64,000 nt of DNA, from NCBI GenBank assembly GCA_965153355.1, contig OZ231126.1:100316001-100380000 (forward strand), in the 5' to 3' direction. This document shows positions 24,101-34,835 of the stretch, one piece after another. The stretch comes from Flaccisagitta enflata. Its lineage: Eukaryota; Chaetognatha; Sagittoidea; Aphragmophora. The position numbers and the translations under genes are program-made. Under the pieces are notes generated by a model. That model saw nothing but the letters and a program-made list of their open reading frames with translations. It was not told where the DNA came from and searched no databases. The stretch's first letter is position 1. Each line of letters opens with the position of its first letter.

Positions 24101-26585
24101 TGTTGGGGATGGATCCAGCAGACACCCATCAGACACCTAGTACTTAGCGCTGTACTGACTCTATAAATGTCTAGCAGGCACCTTCTTCTAATGTGGGGAT
24201 TGGACCAGCAGACACCCAGCAGACACCTACTACTAAGTTGGGGATGGATCCAGCAGACACCCAGCAGACACCTACTACTAAGTTGGGGATGGATCCAGCA
24301 GACACCCAGCAGACACCAAATACTTAACGTTGTAATGACTATGAATGTCTAGCAGGCACCTTCTACTAAGTTGTGGATGGACTCAGCAGACACCCAGCAG
24401 ACACCTAAAGCTAAGTTGGGGATGGGTCCAGCAGACACCCAGTAGACACCAAATACTTAACGTTGTACTGACTATGAATGGTTAGCAGGCACCTTCTACT
24501 AATGTGGGGATTGGACCAGCAGACACCCAGCAGACACCTACTACTATGTTGGGGATGGATCCAGCAGACACCCAGCAGACACCGAGTACTTAGCGCTGTA
24601 CTGACTCTATAAATGTCTAGCAGGCACCTTCTACTGATGTGGGGATTGGACCAGCAGACACCCAGCAGACACCTACTACTAAGTAGTGGATAGATCCAGC
24701 AGACACCCAGCAGACACCTACTACTAAGTTGGGGATGGATCCAGCAGACACCCAGCAGACACCAAATACTTAACGTTGTACTGACTATGAATATCTAGCA
24801 GGCACCTTCTACTAATTTGGGGATGGGTCCAGCAGACACCCAGCAGACACTTACTACTAATTTGGGGATGGGTCCAGCAGACACCCAGCAGACACCAAAT
24901 ACTTAACGTTGTACTGACTATGAATGTCTAGCAGGCACCTTCTACTAATGTGGGGATTGGACCAGCAGACACCCAGCAGACACCTACTACTAAGTTGGGG
25001 ATGGATCCAGCAGACACCCAGCAGACACCTACTACTAAGTTGGGGATGGATCCAGCAGACACCAAATACTTAACGTTGTACTGACTATGAATATCTAGCA
25101 GGCACCTTCTACTAATTTGGGGATGGGTCCAGCAGACACCCAGCAGACACCTACTACTAATTTGGGGATGGGTCCAGCAGACACCCAGCAGACACCAAAT
25201 ACTTAACGTTGTACTGACTATGAATGTCTAGCAGGCACCTTCTACTAATGTGGGGATTGGACCAGCAGACACCCAGCAGACACCTACTACTATGTTGGGG
25301 ATGGATCCAGCAGACACCCATCAGACACCTAGTACTTAGCGCTGTACTGACTATAAATGTCTAGCAGGCACCTTCTACTAATGTGGGGATTGTACCAGCA
25401 GACACCCAGCAGACACCTACTACTAAGTTGGGGATGGATCCAGCAGACACCCAGCAGACACCTACTACTAAGTTGGGGATGGATCCAGCAGACACCCAGC
25501 AGACACCAAATACTTAACGTTGTACTGACTATGAATGTCTAGCAGGCACCTTCTACTAAGTTGGGGATGGACTCAGCAGACACCCAACAGACACTTACTG
25601 CTAAGTTGGGGATGGGTCCAGCAGACACCCAGTAGACACCAAATACTTAACGTTGTACTGACTATGAATGGATAGCAGGCACCTTCTACTAATGTGGGGA
25701 TTGGACCAGCAGACACCCAGCAGACACCTACTACTATGTTGGGGATGGATCCAGCAGACACCCAGCAGACACCTTGCAGACACCTAGTACTTAGCGCTGT
25801 ACTGACTCTATAAATGTCTAGCAGGCACCTTCTACTAATGTGGGGATTGGACCAGCAGACACCCACTACTAAGTTGGGGATAGATCCAGCAGACACCCAG
25901 CAGACACCTACTACTAAGTTGGGGATGGATTCAGCAGACACCCAGCAGACACCAAATACTTAACGTTGTACTGACTATGAATATCTAGCAGGCACCTTCT
26001 ACTAATTTGGGGATGGGTCCAGCAGACACCCAGCAGACACCTACTACTAATTTGGGGATAGGTCCAGCAGACACCCAGCAGACACCAAATACTTAACGTT
26101 GTACTGACTATGAATGTCTAGCAGGCACCTTCGACTAATGTGGGGATTGGACCAGCAGACACCCAGCAGACACCTACTACTATGTTGGGGATGGATCCAG
26201 CAGACACCCAGCAGACATTTAGTACTTAGCGCTGTACTGACTCTATAAAGGTCTAGCAGGCACCTTCTAGTAATGTGGGGATTGGACCAGCAGACACCCA
26301 GCAGACACCTACTACTAAGTTGGGGATGGATCCAGCAGACACCCAGCAGACACCAAATACTTAACGTTGTACTGACAATGAATATCTAGCAGGCACCTTC
26401 TACTAATTTGGGGATGGGTCCAGCAGACACCCAGCAGACACCTACTACTAATTTGGGGATGGGTCCAGCAGACACCCAGCAGACACCAAATACTTAACGT
26501 TGTACTGACTATGAATGTCTAGCAGGCACCTTCTACTAATGTGGGGATTGGACCAGCAGACACCCAGCAGACACCTACTACTATA
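21190..26585 (+). repeat. Satellite B array, outer left arm
   Basis: The base unit is 45 bp: CAGCAGACACCCAGCAGACA followed by CCTACTACTAAGTTGGGGAT and GGATC. Spacers of two types, CAAATACTTAACGTTGTACT and CTAGTACTTAGCGCTGTACT, alternate with CTAGCAGGCACCTTCTACTA. Together these give a higher-order repeat of about 440-450 bp, visible as identical 61-codon open frames recurring at that spacing. Because 45 is a multiple of three, frames stay open over long stretches without being genes. Confidence 0.96.
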
Positions 26586-27860
26586 TCAGATGTTAAAAGA
26601 CTTAATCGTTTAATTCAACTAACAACAAAGTTATAAATAGTGAAAAGTATCTCCAACTATCAATGGATAAGTAAACCTGGACTGTGGACCCCATACTGAT
26701 AGATTATTCAATCCTAATACTGTCGATATACTTATGTTCTAGATAGTAGAGGCTTCCCATCACCCTTGCTATTACCCATACCAAAACATAGAGGAGATAA
26801 TAGGAAAATAGGAAAATAAATCATAAAAAGTTTAATAAAGGCTGTGGTGGAGAGGATACAGTGTAGTGAAATGAAAGTATTGATAGGACAGGTAAGGAAA
26901 GGTGAAGATGAGGAAGAGGATAGGTCATGTGATCAGCAGGGCTTCAGTGGTCAAAGGTACAGGTGAAAATAGTTGAAATAAAGGAAAAAACAAATGGTCA
27001 AAGAAGGAGATAGTGTAAGGTAGAGGTAGAGGAGATATGCAATAAAATAAACAAAAGATGGAGAGTGCAGGTAGGAGGTAGGGGTTGGTAGGAGGTTGGG
27101 TAGAGGGTAGGTAGGAGATGGGATTAGTTAGATAGAGAGGGAAGTAGGGGTAGAAGGTAGGGGTAGGTTGAGGTTGGAGTAGGTAGGTAGGAGGTAGGGC
27201 TGGGGTCAAAGGTGGGGGTAGCAGAGTGGGTAGGAGATAGTGGTAGGAGGGTAGGCAGACGGTAGGTGTGGGTTGGGGAGAAACTTAGATCAGGAGTAGA
27301 ATGAAGAGTCTTATTCCAAACCAACTTTAAGGCTATGTAAATAGTACAGAAAATTGGGAAGGAACAAGAAAGAACTTTAAATTTAAACTTAAAAACTAAA
27401 AACTTAAAGATTTTGAAAAATGAAAAAACTTTAAACTTAAGAATTAAAACTTAAAAACTTTAAAATTTTTTAAAAAATTTTTTGAAAAACTTTTAAATAA
27501 TTTTTTCAAAAATTTTCAAATTTTTTAAAAAACCAAAAACTTAAAAACTTTTTTAAAAATTTTTTATATTTTCCAAACTTAAAGACTTAAAAACTTAGAA
27601 TTTGAGATTTAGAATTCAAAATTTGAAATTGAAAATTTAACTAAAATAAAAACTAGAAGTCTTGATTTTTGAAAAACCTTAAAAATATTTTCAAAACCTA
27701 TGAAAATTACAAGAGCAACCAGCATATTACCTATAGTAAGTCAAACAATAGAGTAAGCAACAACTGCTAAAGTCTATGTAAATAGTACACAAGCAACAGC
27801 TGCCAAATGCCAAAAACATTGAGGCTATGTAAATAGTCCACCAAGCTTAAAGCAAAGACT
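26586..27860. other. Non-satellite segment 3' of RT1: purine-rich and AT-rich repeats
   Basis: The satellite stops at CCTACTACTAT and unique sequence begins. 26930-27290 is rich in GGTAGGAGGTAGGGGTAGG-like strings, and 27340-27700 in AAACTTAAAAAC-like strings. TATGTAAATAGTACA/TCCA is repeated at about 27333, 27775 and 27825. No poly-A tail or clear element end was found next to the satellite junction. Confidence 0.6.
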
Positions 27861-28926
27861 CTAAGGTTGACTCAAATAACTCAAAATATCACTTCGTGTG
27901 TCGAAACTGGGTACAGGCTGGGAGAAGGACATAGGGACAGGCAAGGCGGATTGACCAGATACAGGCTGAGAGGATATAGAGACATCTAAAGCAGATTGAC
28001 TGTCATGGCTTTCATTCATTATGCGTTTGAACCAGGCATTGAAATCAAAAGGAAGAGACCACTTTTGAAACTCAGAGATGTACTTTCTTACTGCTTTACA
28101 AAATTCCTTTTCAAGCCGAGAGATAATGTAACCACGTCCATTCAGAACAATACCTAAATGTCTAGTCCTTGTCTCAAAATCACAGCGATTAGAACATAAC
28201 CTTTGGAATCGAATGACCTGACTGTAAAAAACTCGATAACATAGACCATTATCAATGTTGCTTTCAAGGAAGGGAAAAGAGATGACTTCAAAGGGGAAAT
28301 GATCTGTCTTACAATAAACCTTTGTAGTACAAATAGAGTTTGAAATGCTAACCTCCATATCAAGAACATTAGCCTTACTGGGATCTTCATTTTCCTGCGT
28401 CAACGACAAGCTCTGTGGATAAATCTCTCTAGCAATATCAATGAAGTTGGGACAATTAAGAGTAGTGCAATCGTCTCTGTAACGTCTGAAAAACTTTAGC
28501 CTGCAAGCATCTTCCCTTAAACCGGAGGAGACCATAGATTTAACATAACGAAATTCATCAACCAACAAAGAGCAATCAGAGAGCCAACCAGAAATTTTGC
28601 CACCCATGATAATACCTTTTACTTGCTGAAAGATGTGACCAAAAGCCTTGATATAAGTTTCTTTAACCAAAAAAGAAACCATATCTAAAACCTCACCAAC
28701 TGTGTAAGAATCGGAGTCACTAGCATTGGAAACCCAACGTGCCTTATCATAATCTATCTTGATACAACTCTTACCACTATTTTTACTCAAAGTGTCAAGC
28801 AGCCATCGGATGTTGGAAAGCAGATGATCATGATCAAACAAAGTGTATAGCATGGAGAAGTCATTAATGGAGATGGAAGCAACCGAACCAAATGCACCGT
28901 CAAACATATCTTTCACTTCAGTACTG
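27861..28926 (-). pseudogene. RT1: reverse transcriptase, catalytic and thumb part
   Basis: Counting from a GTG at 28916: motif A region SISINDFSMLYTLF with the catalytic Asp at about residue 19; motif B region KGIIMGGKISGWLSD at about 100-114; motif C YRDD at about 146-149; then NFIDIAREIYPQSLSL, FPFLESNI and YSQVIRFQRLCSNRCDFETR. This is the same RT family as RT2 but clearly a different subfamily (GIIMG for GIPMG, YRDD for YIDD). The frame ends at 27861. Upstream it joins the 29036-29759 piece across the 109-bp element P; removing P and one CAG copy links DVET to STEVKDMF in frame. The catalytic residues are retained although the gene is interrupted three times. Confidence 0.75.
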
Positions 28927-29035
28927 GAGGATATTCACGATAGGTACTTAAGTAAGTCTTAAGTAAGTCTGAAGTAAGAAATTTTTACTTGAGACTTACT
29001 TAAGACTTACTCAAGTACCTATCGTGAATATCCTC
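28927..29035. mobile_element. Element P: 109-bp near-perfect palindrome inserted in RT1
   Basis: The left arm GAGGATATTCACGATAGGTA pairs with the right arm TACCTATCGTGAATATCCTC. Pairing continues through CTTAAGTAAGTCTTAAGTAA to a small loop near 28978-28986 with few mismatches. CTG flanks both sides (28924-28926 and 29036-29038), consistent with a 3-bp target duplication. The insertion plus duplication is 112 nt, so it shifts the RT1 frame. It has no coding capacity and is presumably a MITE of a superfamily that makes 3-bp duplications. Confidence 0.8.
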
Positions 29036-29759
29036 CTGGTCTCGACATCAAAGCAATATTTAATACCTGAGTAGCCCTCATATACTTTACAAAGGTTTCG
29101 AAAGTGTGATTTGCACATCTTCAGGATCTTGGCTACTTTATCATCCAGCATAGAAGTTACAGTATTCACATTACCGGCGATATATCTCATTTTTGGTGGG
29201 TTTTTATGAAATTTAGGCGTCTGATATAGAACAGCTAGGTTGAGCTGTGAGCTAGGGGGAGTGATTGAAAATCTTAAAAGATCATTTTTTAATCTTTCAC
29301 AGACAACTTGTTCACTATCGGGGCAAAATAAATAAGTTTAATTACCTGGTGTTGGATTGTTTAAACCTAATTCTTCAGCTAATCTTAAGAAATAAAATTT
29401 TTTACAGGTAAATGCATAGTTGCCTGCTGCTTTGTCAACTACGGTAATGACGAATTTTTCTTGTAACCTCTTTAATTCATTCAAACATGATCTTTTGCTT
29501 AATGTGGGTACATTAAACCTTGTATCTTTAGCAATTGATTGTAATTTTTCATCAAAATTAGAAATGATACATTTTTTCCATAGTTTTAATGCTGAATGAG
29601 GGATTTTAAATTTTTTAGAAATTTTACTCATGAGAGTTTTACAGTTATTTCTAAATTTTTCTTTTATAGAACCAAGATTGAAGCGCGGGATGTCTCTGAA
29701 CTTGGTTCCAAATGAACATAGTTTACGTAGGTCAGTCTCCTGAATGATATTCAGATCAC
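29036..29759 (-). pseudogene. RT1: reverse transcriptase, N-terminal to finger part
   Basis: Read from 29759: GDLNIIQETDLRKLCSFGTK, then LKRLQEKFVITVVDKAAGNY (a finger-region signature of this family), then a single in-frame TAA at about 29335, then CPDSEQVVCERLKNDLLRFS, LYQTPKFHKNPPKMRYIAGN and YSGIKYCFDVET up to element P. The order agrees with the family arrangement upstream of motif A. The TAA follows NPTPGN and is the only stop in this piece. The 5' boundary coincides with the AG|GT site in the element C target repeat. Confidence 0.75.
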
Positions 29760-29764
29760 CTGTG
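29758..29764. repeat. Target site duplication, element C (left on + strand)
   Basis: ACCTGTG, i.e. CACAGGT on the coding strand of RT1. It is repeated at 32557-32563. The AG of this copy would be the splice acceptor of the interrupting element. Confidence 0.85.
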
Positions 29765-30165
29765 TAGAGGGGTCAAACGCTAATTTGCATAATTTCGTCA
29801 CATCAATTTTTCTTTTCATTTCCTGTTGTTTACATCGTTATTAGTCATTTGTGACAATTTTTGAGCCATGAGACCATAAATATTGCTCTGTAAACAATGG
29901 GGTGAAAATGACACATGCAATGATTTTCCTGCCTGGCATGACATATGAGGTAAAATGCTATTGACCAATTCCAAAAGTGCCAAGAACCTATTCAAATATG
30001 TTAGTTAGTGAAGATTACATGAATTTTCACAGTCTAATTCATATTTCCATGATCCCAAGTATGAACATTGTGAATAACCTTCATTTCTTATGATTAAAGA
30101 CCAAGTTCTTTAAAAGTTTTTTTTTTCATTTTTGTGAAAGAAAATTGCACTTCGTTCACAAACGA

Positions 30166-30336
30166 GGCTGGATGCACGGCTACCCCAGTCGCATGCGGGT
30201 GGGAGGGTCAGTGACAGAGGTCACTGAAGCATTTGGACAGGAGCAGTGAATGTATAAACGCCAAAAAAATGAAAAAAGGGGACAGATGGACATGGCTGGG
30301 AGTTGAGTCATATAGCACCTGTCTAAAAAGGAGGTT
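30166..30336. mobile_element. MITE-like element, family M, copy 8
   Basis: It begins ACGAGGCTGGATGCACGGCT then ACCCCAGTCGCATGCGGGTG, keeps GAGGTCACTGAAGCATTTGG and GACAGGAGCAGTGAATG as in copy 3, and ends TGAGTCATATAGCACCTGTC then TAAAAA. A second, inverted fragment with CTAGCAACTCTAAAAGTCCG and TCTGTCCATCTGTC follows at 30340-30425. Confidence 0.6.
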
Positions 30337-30469
30337 AATTGTGTTTCCACGTACTAGCAACTCTAAAAGTCCGTCTGTCCATCTGTCTGTTCCTCTGTCC
30401 ATCAGTCCATCCATAACGCCTAAGTCTGAAGTGATTATGCGCATTTGAGATGCCGAGCGTTCATATATA

Positions 30470-30555
30470 TATATATTTGTGTGTGTGCGTATGTGTGTGT
30501 TTGTGTGTGTAACTGTGTATGTGTGTGTATGAGTGTAAGCGTTTGTGTGTACTGT
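30470..30555. repeat. (TG)n/(TA)n compound microsatellite
   Basis: A short TATATATA tract followed by interrupted TG repeats (GTGTGTGCGTATGTGTGTGT). Confidence 0.85.
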
Positions 30556-30749
30556 GGAGAGTGGTTGTACACTCCTGCACATCCGTCTGCAACAATATTG
30601 CATTGTTACTTTAGGGGATCCTAAGGAACTCCCATCACCTGTTGTCCAGACTCCTGAGTGAGTGCCACAAAACAAAAAAAATGCTTTTTTTTAGACAGCA
30701 GTCCCAAAAAGGCTTATCACCTGCTCAGGGATCCAGAGATCCGAATTTC

Positions 30750-31240
30750 TCATTGCTCACCTGTACATTACGCCGCTTGCATCCCGGGACTTGGCTGAAT
30801 CACATTTGTGTGCCCCCTTCAAAATGTGACACTCACGATTTTATTTCAAACGAGCCAAGGCGCATATTTATAGCTTGATGGGAACCTTTTTTAGGGTCTG
30901 TTTAAAGTTTACATTGAAATTAATGGGAAAACATCCCATCAATCAAACACTATCTTACGTTTAAGGTTTTTGTACTAATAGCAACCATTTGTTTGGACCC
31001 CTTAGGGGTCTGTGTTGGTTGCTATATATTATATTATTATATTATATTATTAAGAATCCCCTTAAGAAAATCCTTTTATTTTCTTTAATAATTTCAAATT
31101 GACCCTAAAAAAGGTTTCCATCAAGCTAGAAAGCTGCTCATTGGCTTGTTTGAAATAAAATTGTGAGTGTCACATTTTGAAGGGGGCACACAAGAGCGAT
31201 TCAGCCAAGTCCCAGGGAATCAATCGGCGTACTGTACATA
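30750..31240. repeat. Long inverted repeat inside element C
   Basis: The left arm (about 30762-30900) contains GGGACTTGGCTGAATCACAT, CTTCAAAATGTGACACTCAC and CTTGATGGGAACCTTTTTTA. The right arm (about 31090-31240) has the reverse of each: TTCAGCCAAGTCCCAGG, GTGAGTGTCACATTTTGAAG and AAAAAAGGTTTCCATCAAGC. A (TATTA)n stretch lies in the loop near 31026-31052. This is probably a separate foldback MITE. Confidence 0.8.
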
Positions 31241-32010
31241 ATACTTCACACCGGATTGCAATGGCTGATGAGTCAGTGTAACACTCGGGTTCCATGGAAC
31301 AAATTGAATATTACTCAATTTTTGCCAATTTGGGCCCATTTCTTAAGCTTTGGGGGTTCTTTAAGGGGTCCCTTGAGGTCTGAATCCCCCAAGACCCCCA
31401 ATATCCAAATCATTTTTCTTGACCCTAGCTGTTCATGACCGATTATGCTTTGTAACCCTAGGGGACCACAAAACAGAAAAAAATGCTTATTTCATACCAT
31501 TTTTTGAGCCAAAATGAGTCCTTGGATGCCCCTAAGGGGCTCCTAGGGGTCCCAATTATCTGCTTCTTTCTAATCTAGGTGGCCACAACTCAGGAATCAG
31601 TGTAACACTCGGATATTACATAACAGAAAATTACATTGCTCAGTTTTTACTATCATTGGACTATTTTTTAGAGCCCCAAAAGTCCTTGTACGGGGGCACT
31701 GTAGGTCCCAAACCCCAGTTACCACCTGTTTCCCTCCCCTACACTAGATGCTGAAATCTGATGGGTAAGTATAGAACTCATAAAAAAAAAGAATTTTGCT
31801 CATTTCCTCAAATTTTTAATTCATTTAGAACCCTTGAGAGCCCTGTAGGAGGGCCCCTAGGGCCCCTGGGGGTGCCAAAGGCCCGTTATCCATCAGTGCT
31901 TCTTCTTCTACACTTGACTCGTGGGCCGGAGATGCGGTTCAGGATTACAGAGCCGAAAAAAAAAATTTGTTCTGTTTTTCCCATGATTTTATATCTATGC
32001 CACTGATAGT
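31241..32010. repeat. Degenerate tandem repeat inside element C, unit about 160 bp
   Basis: Recurring blocks: TCAGTGTAACACTCGG (31275 and 31601), gene-less AAAAAAATGCT/AATTTTGCTCA blocks, and CCTAGGGG/AGGGGCCCC strings followed by a T-rich TCTGCTTCTTTCTAATCTAG-like segment near 31558, 31735 and 31900. The copies are strongly diverged. Confidence 0.5.
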
Positions 32011-32556
32011 CCCAGCTTAAAGCAAAGTCGCGTGTCGCCGCGTGACATTTAAGCTTATCCAAAGACAGATTTAGAACCCCCATGGGGTGTTCTATAAGCC
32101 TGACCCTGAACTTTTCGAGTCCACGTAAAAATCTGTCCATGCTGACAAGTTAAAAACTCCTTAATTATTTTTGCAAATATTGCATTAAATTTTTGGAGAA
32201 AAAAACTACATACAATCATTCCCCAGTGTCAAATGAGTCCAAGTCATGTATAAAATACATATGTTAACTTAGTTTAACATAATATAAAGCGATTTGATTG
32301 GATACAGATTCTAAATTAGCACTCACCTACACTGTGTATCCTTACATGTTTTCTATACGTCTAAGCATAAATCAAAACAATACTTTTTTGTGAACATCTT
32401 ACATCATTCGAATTGTCTCAGCGTCATCTATTTCACTGTCAAAAAATTATTTTTCATTTTCTGATCATTTTGAGCCTAAAATTGAACAAATGAACCTATG
32501 TTTTGATATAAAACAGATAGTGTAAACAAAGCTGGTTCCACGGGTTTACCCCTCTA

Positions 32557-32563
32557 ACCTGTG
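32557..32563. repeat. Target site duplication, element C (right on + strand)
   Basis: ACCTGTG, identical to 29758-29764. The GT of this copy on the RT1 strand would be the splice donor. Confidence 0.85.
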
Positions 32564-32893
32564 ATAACATGATCAAAATTTGGGTTTTTAAAAATAGAGT
32601 CAGCACATTCACAAGACAAAGATTGAATATCCCCATAGGAAAGATTACCGGTAGATTTTAAAATCTTATTATAATTCAAAATTTTACTACTTACTGGATT
32701 CTCAAATTTGAAAATTTTTCGTATTTTTAGTTTGTTTCTGATAGTAGGAGGTAATAATATTGAAATTTTGGGGTTGTTTAAAATAGAGTTTATGTTAATC
32801 AATTCTAATGATTTATGAGAGAAATCAATACTCCAATCTAACGGTGCAACTTCCTTTCCAATGGGTTTTAACTTACGAGCAAAGTCAACATGG
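32559..32893 (-). pseudogene. RT1: N-terminal part, truncated by satellite B
   Basis: The frame reads VDFARKLKPIGKEVAPLDWS, then PPTIRNKLKIRKIFKFENPV, then LSCECADSIFKNPNFDHVIT. The Cys-x-Cys plus HVITG block is a signature I associate with the region just upstream of the finger domain in this RT family. The 5' end is cut at 32892, where satellite B resumes with ATGGATCCAGCAGACACCCA, so the true start is missing. The 3' end stops at the element C target repeat and continues at 29759. Confidence 0.7.
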
Positions 32894-33528
32894 ATCCAGC
32901 AGACACCCAGCAGACACCTAGTACTTAGTGTTGTACTGACTCTATAAATGTCTAGCAGGCACCTTCTACTAATGTGGGGATTGGACCAGCAGATACCCAG
33001 CAGACACCTACTACTAATTTGGGGATGGGTCCAGCAGACACCCAGCAGACACCAAATACTTAACGTTGTACTGACTATGAATGTCTAGCAGGCACCTTCT
33101 ACTAATGTGGGGATTGGACCAGCAGACACCCAGCAGACACCTACTACTATGTTGGGGATGGATCCAGCAGACACCCAGCAGACACCTAGTACTTAGCGCT
33201 GTACTGACTCTATAAATATCTAGCAGGCACCTTCTACTAATGTGGGGATTGGACCAGCAGACACCCAGCAGACACCTACTACTAAGTTGGGGATGGGTCC
33301 AGCAGACACCCAGCAGACACCTTCTACTAATGTGGGGATTGGTTCAGCAGACACCCAGCAGACACCTTCTACTAATGTGCGGATGGGTTAAACAGGCACA
33401 CATCAGACACCTTCTACTAATTTGGGGATTGGTCCAGCAGACACCCAGCAGACACCTAATACTTTACTCTGTACTGACTCTAAATATGTCTAGCAGGCAC
33501 CTACTACTAATGTGGGGATGTGTCCAGC
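32892..33528 (+). repeat. Satellite B array, left arm segment 2
   Basis: The same orientation as 21190-26585, resuming part-way through a unit. From about 33330 a new unit type appears, GTGCGGATGGGTTAAACAGG, which characterises the inner part of both arms. Confidence 0.95.
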
Positions 33529-33843
33529 CACGGTGGCGCGAAGCCTACATTACAATCGCGGGAGGAAGCGGTGGACGACAATTATAGAAAGATGCAATAG
33601 AATCTCTCTGTAGCAAATAGTCATCTTGGCTGCTGAAAAGGAAGGAGCTTTTTTTTTTTCTAGTTTTTTTTTATTTCTTTTTTTTCTAAAGAAAATGCTT
33701 TTTATCGAAAGCTGGACTTGCAACTTATTGTATTTAAATGAATACGAGTTATACGACCAGGCCACGGGGGACGGACATCAGCATCCTCGTGTCATTTGTG
33801 TCACGCTAATACCCTCATGAAGGTAAAAAATACATTTTAGTCG

Positions 33844-33847
<4 letters not shown>

Positions 33848-33908
<61 letters not shown>

Positions 33909-34030
33909 AGAGAAAGAGAAAGAGAAAGAGAGAGAGCATAAAAGCAAAGGCGAGAGCAAAAGCATTTTAGGTACATAAGAGAGAGCAAAAGCGAGAGCAA
34001 AAGGGAAAGCAAAAGCAAAAGATCTGAAGC
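33848..34030. repeat. (GA)n microsatellite grading into GAGAGCAAAAGC repeat
   Basis: Pure GA for about 55 bp, then GAAA variants, then GAGAGCAAAAGC-like 12-bp units. Confidence 0.93.
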
Positions 34031-34629
34031 GAGAGCAAGACAGAAAAAATGATATATTTGGAGAGCAAGGTATTTTAAGTAATATGAGAGCTGATTAATT
34101 CAAACTTGTCCACTAGGTGGCGTAACATGTTGACTACAAAGACATAGGAGGATCAACTTGGACATGTTCTTTCAAATGATCGACGATTGACGTCAATAAG
34201 GATGAAATGATTTTACCCATTTTTCAAAAAGAGACAAACAAGCAAATGGAAGAAATGACATTGAAATCATCGGTGGAATGTCATGTTGTTCCAATTGCGC
34301 AAATAACAAGTTCAGGGGAACAACGTGGGCAATGTTACATTCGTCGAATGTTATGAACAATATGTTGAAAAAACAAATAAATTTTTGGATAAAAAAGAAA
34401 ATTCAAATCCTCCCTTTAGAATTGTGTGAATAGAAATGAACACTTGAAATTGTTTACTTGCTCTGTTTACTTTTGCTAGCCATGAGATAGGTGAAAACAA
34501 CGTGATGAACTTGAAGAATGAACATTCGCGTTCTTTACCAACAGGGGAAGGGTCAGGCGTTTTTATGAAATAGGCTGACTTATGCAGGAGAAGTAACACA
34601 AAAACCATCGATTAACGCCTTAAAGTGCT

Positions 34630-34818
34630 TTTTAGTCGCGTGCAGGCGACTCTATGACCCGCTCTGCCCGTCTGGCTGTTGGTCGGTTGGTCGGTCCGTC
34701 CGTCCATCACGCTTAGCTTTTTTTCGTCTTTTTTCTTTTACTCTTTTGATCTTTTAGTCTTTTATTCTCATGGTCTTAACAACCGCACGCGACTGTAAGG
34801 TGTTGGCCTTGTTTGTTC
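34630..34818. mobile_element. MITE-like element, family M, copy 9
   Basis: It begins TTTTTAGTCGCGTGCAGGCG, continues with GGTCGGTTGGTCGGTCCGTC, has a (TCTTTTAC/GATCTTTTAG) tract, and ends CCGCACGCGACTGTAAGGTG then TTGGCCTTGTTT. It shares the right-end variant of copy 6. Confidence 0.65.
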
Positions 34819-34835
34819 TACAAGCAGATTGGTAA

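Larger units (their letters stand above)
29765..32556. mobile_element. Element C: 2.79-kb TIR element, candidate intron-generating insertion
   Basis: One end is TAGAGGGGTCAAACGC; the other, read in reverse, is TAGAGGGGTAAACCCG. The first nine bases are identical, then there is a one-base offset. The TAGAGG-type terminus resembles hAT elements, although the visible duplication is 7 bp rather than 8. The interior holds two family-M copies, a (TG)n tract, a long inverted repeat and a degenerate tandem repeat, and no transposase. On the RT1 strand the interruption starts with GT and ends with CTCTACACAG, and its total length with one repeat is 2799 nt. Confidence 0.75.
29760..32558 (-). other. 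Predicted GT-AG intron formed by element C in RT1
   Basis: Coding-strand sequence at the donor is ATCACAG|GTTAGAGG, and at the acceptor CCCTCTACACAG|GTGATC. Removing the 2799 nt between them joins HVIT to GDLNIIQ in frame, exactly as if the element had never inserted. The sites are read directly; use by the spliceosome is inference. Confidence 0.55.

Noticed and set aside
21190-26585. CRISPR-like direct repeats
   Set aside because: Units are contiguous 45-bp monomers with no unique spacers of regular length, and the context is eukaryotic.
29305-29336. A 31-nt intron removing the TAA in RT1 (GTAATTAAAC...CCCGATAG)
   Set aside because: Removal shifts the frame and runs into a stop shortly afterwards, while the unspliced frame continues correctly after the TAA. 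A simple nonsense mutation is more likely.
26586-32891. A target duplication around the RT1 segment in satellite B
   Set aside because: The left edge ends CTACTACTAT and the right edge begins ATGGATCC; about seven bases of the unit are missing and no direct repeat was found, so insertion with deletion or 5' truncation is assumed.
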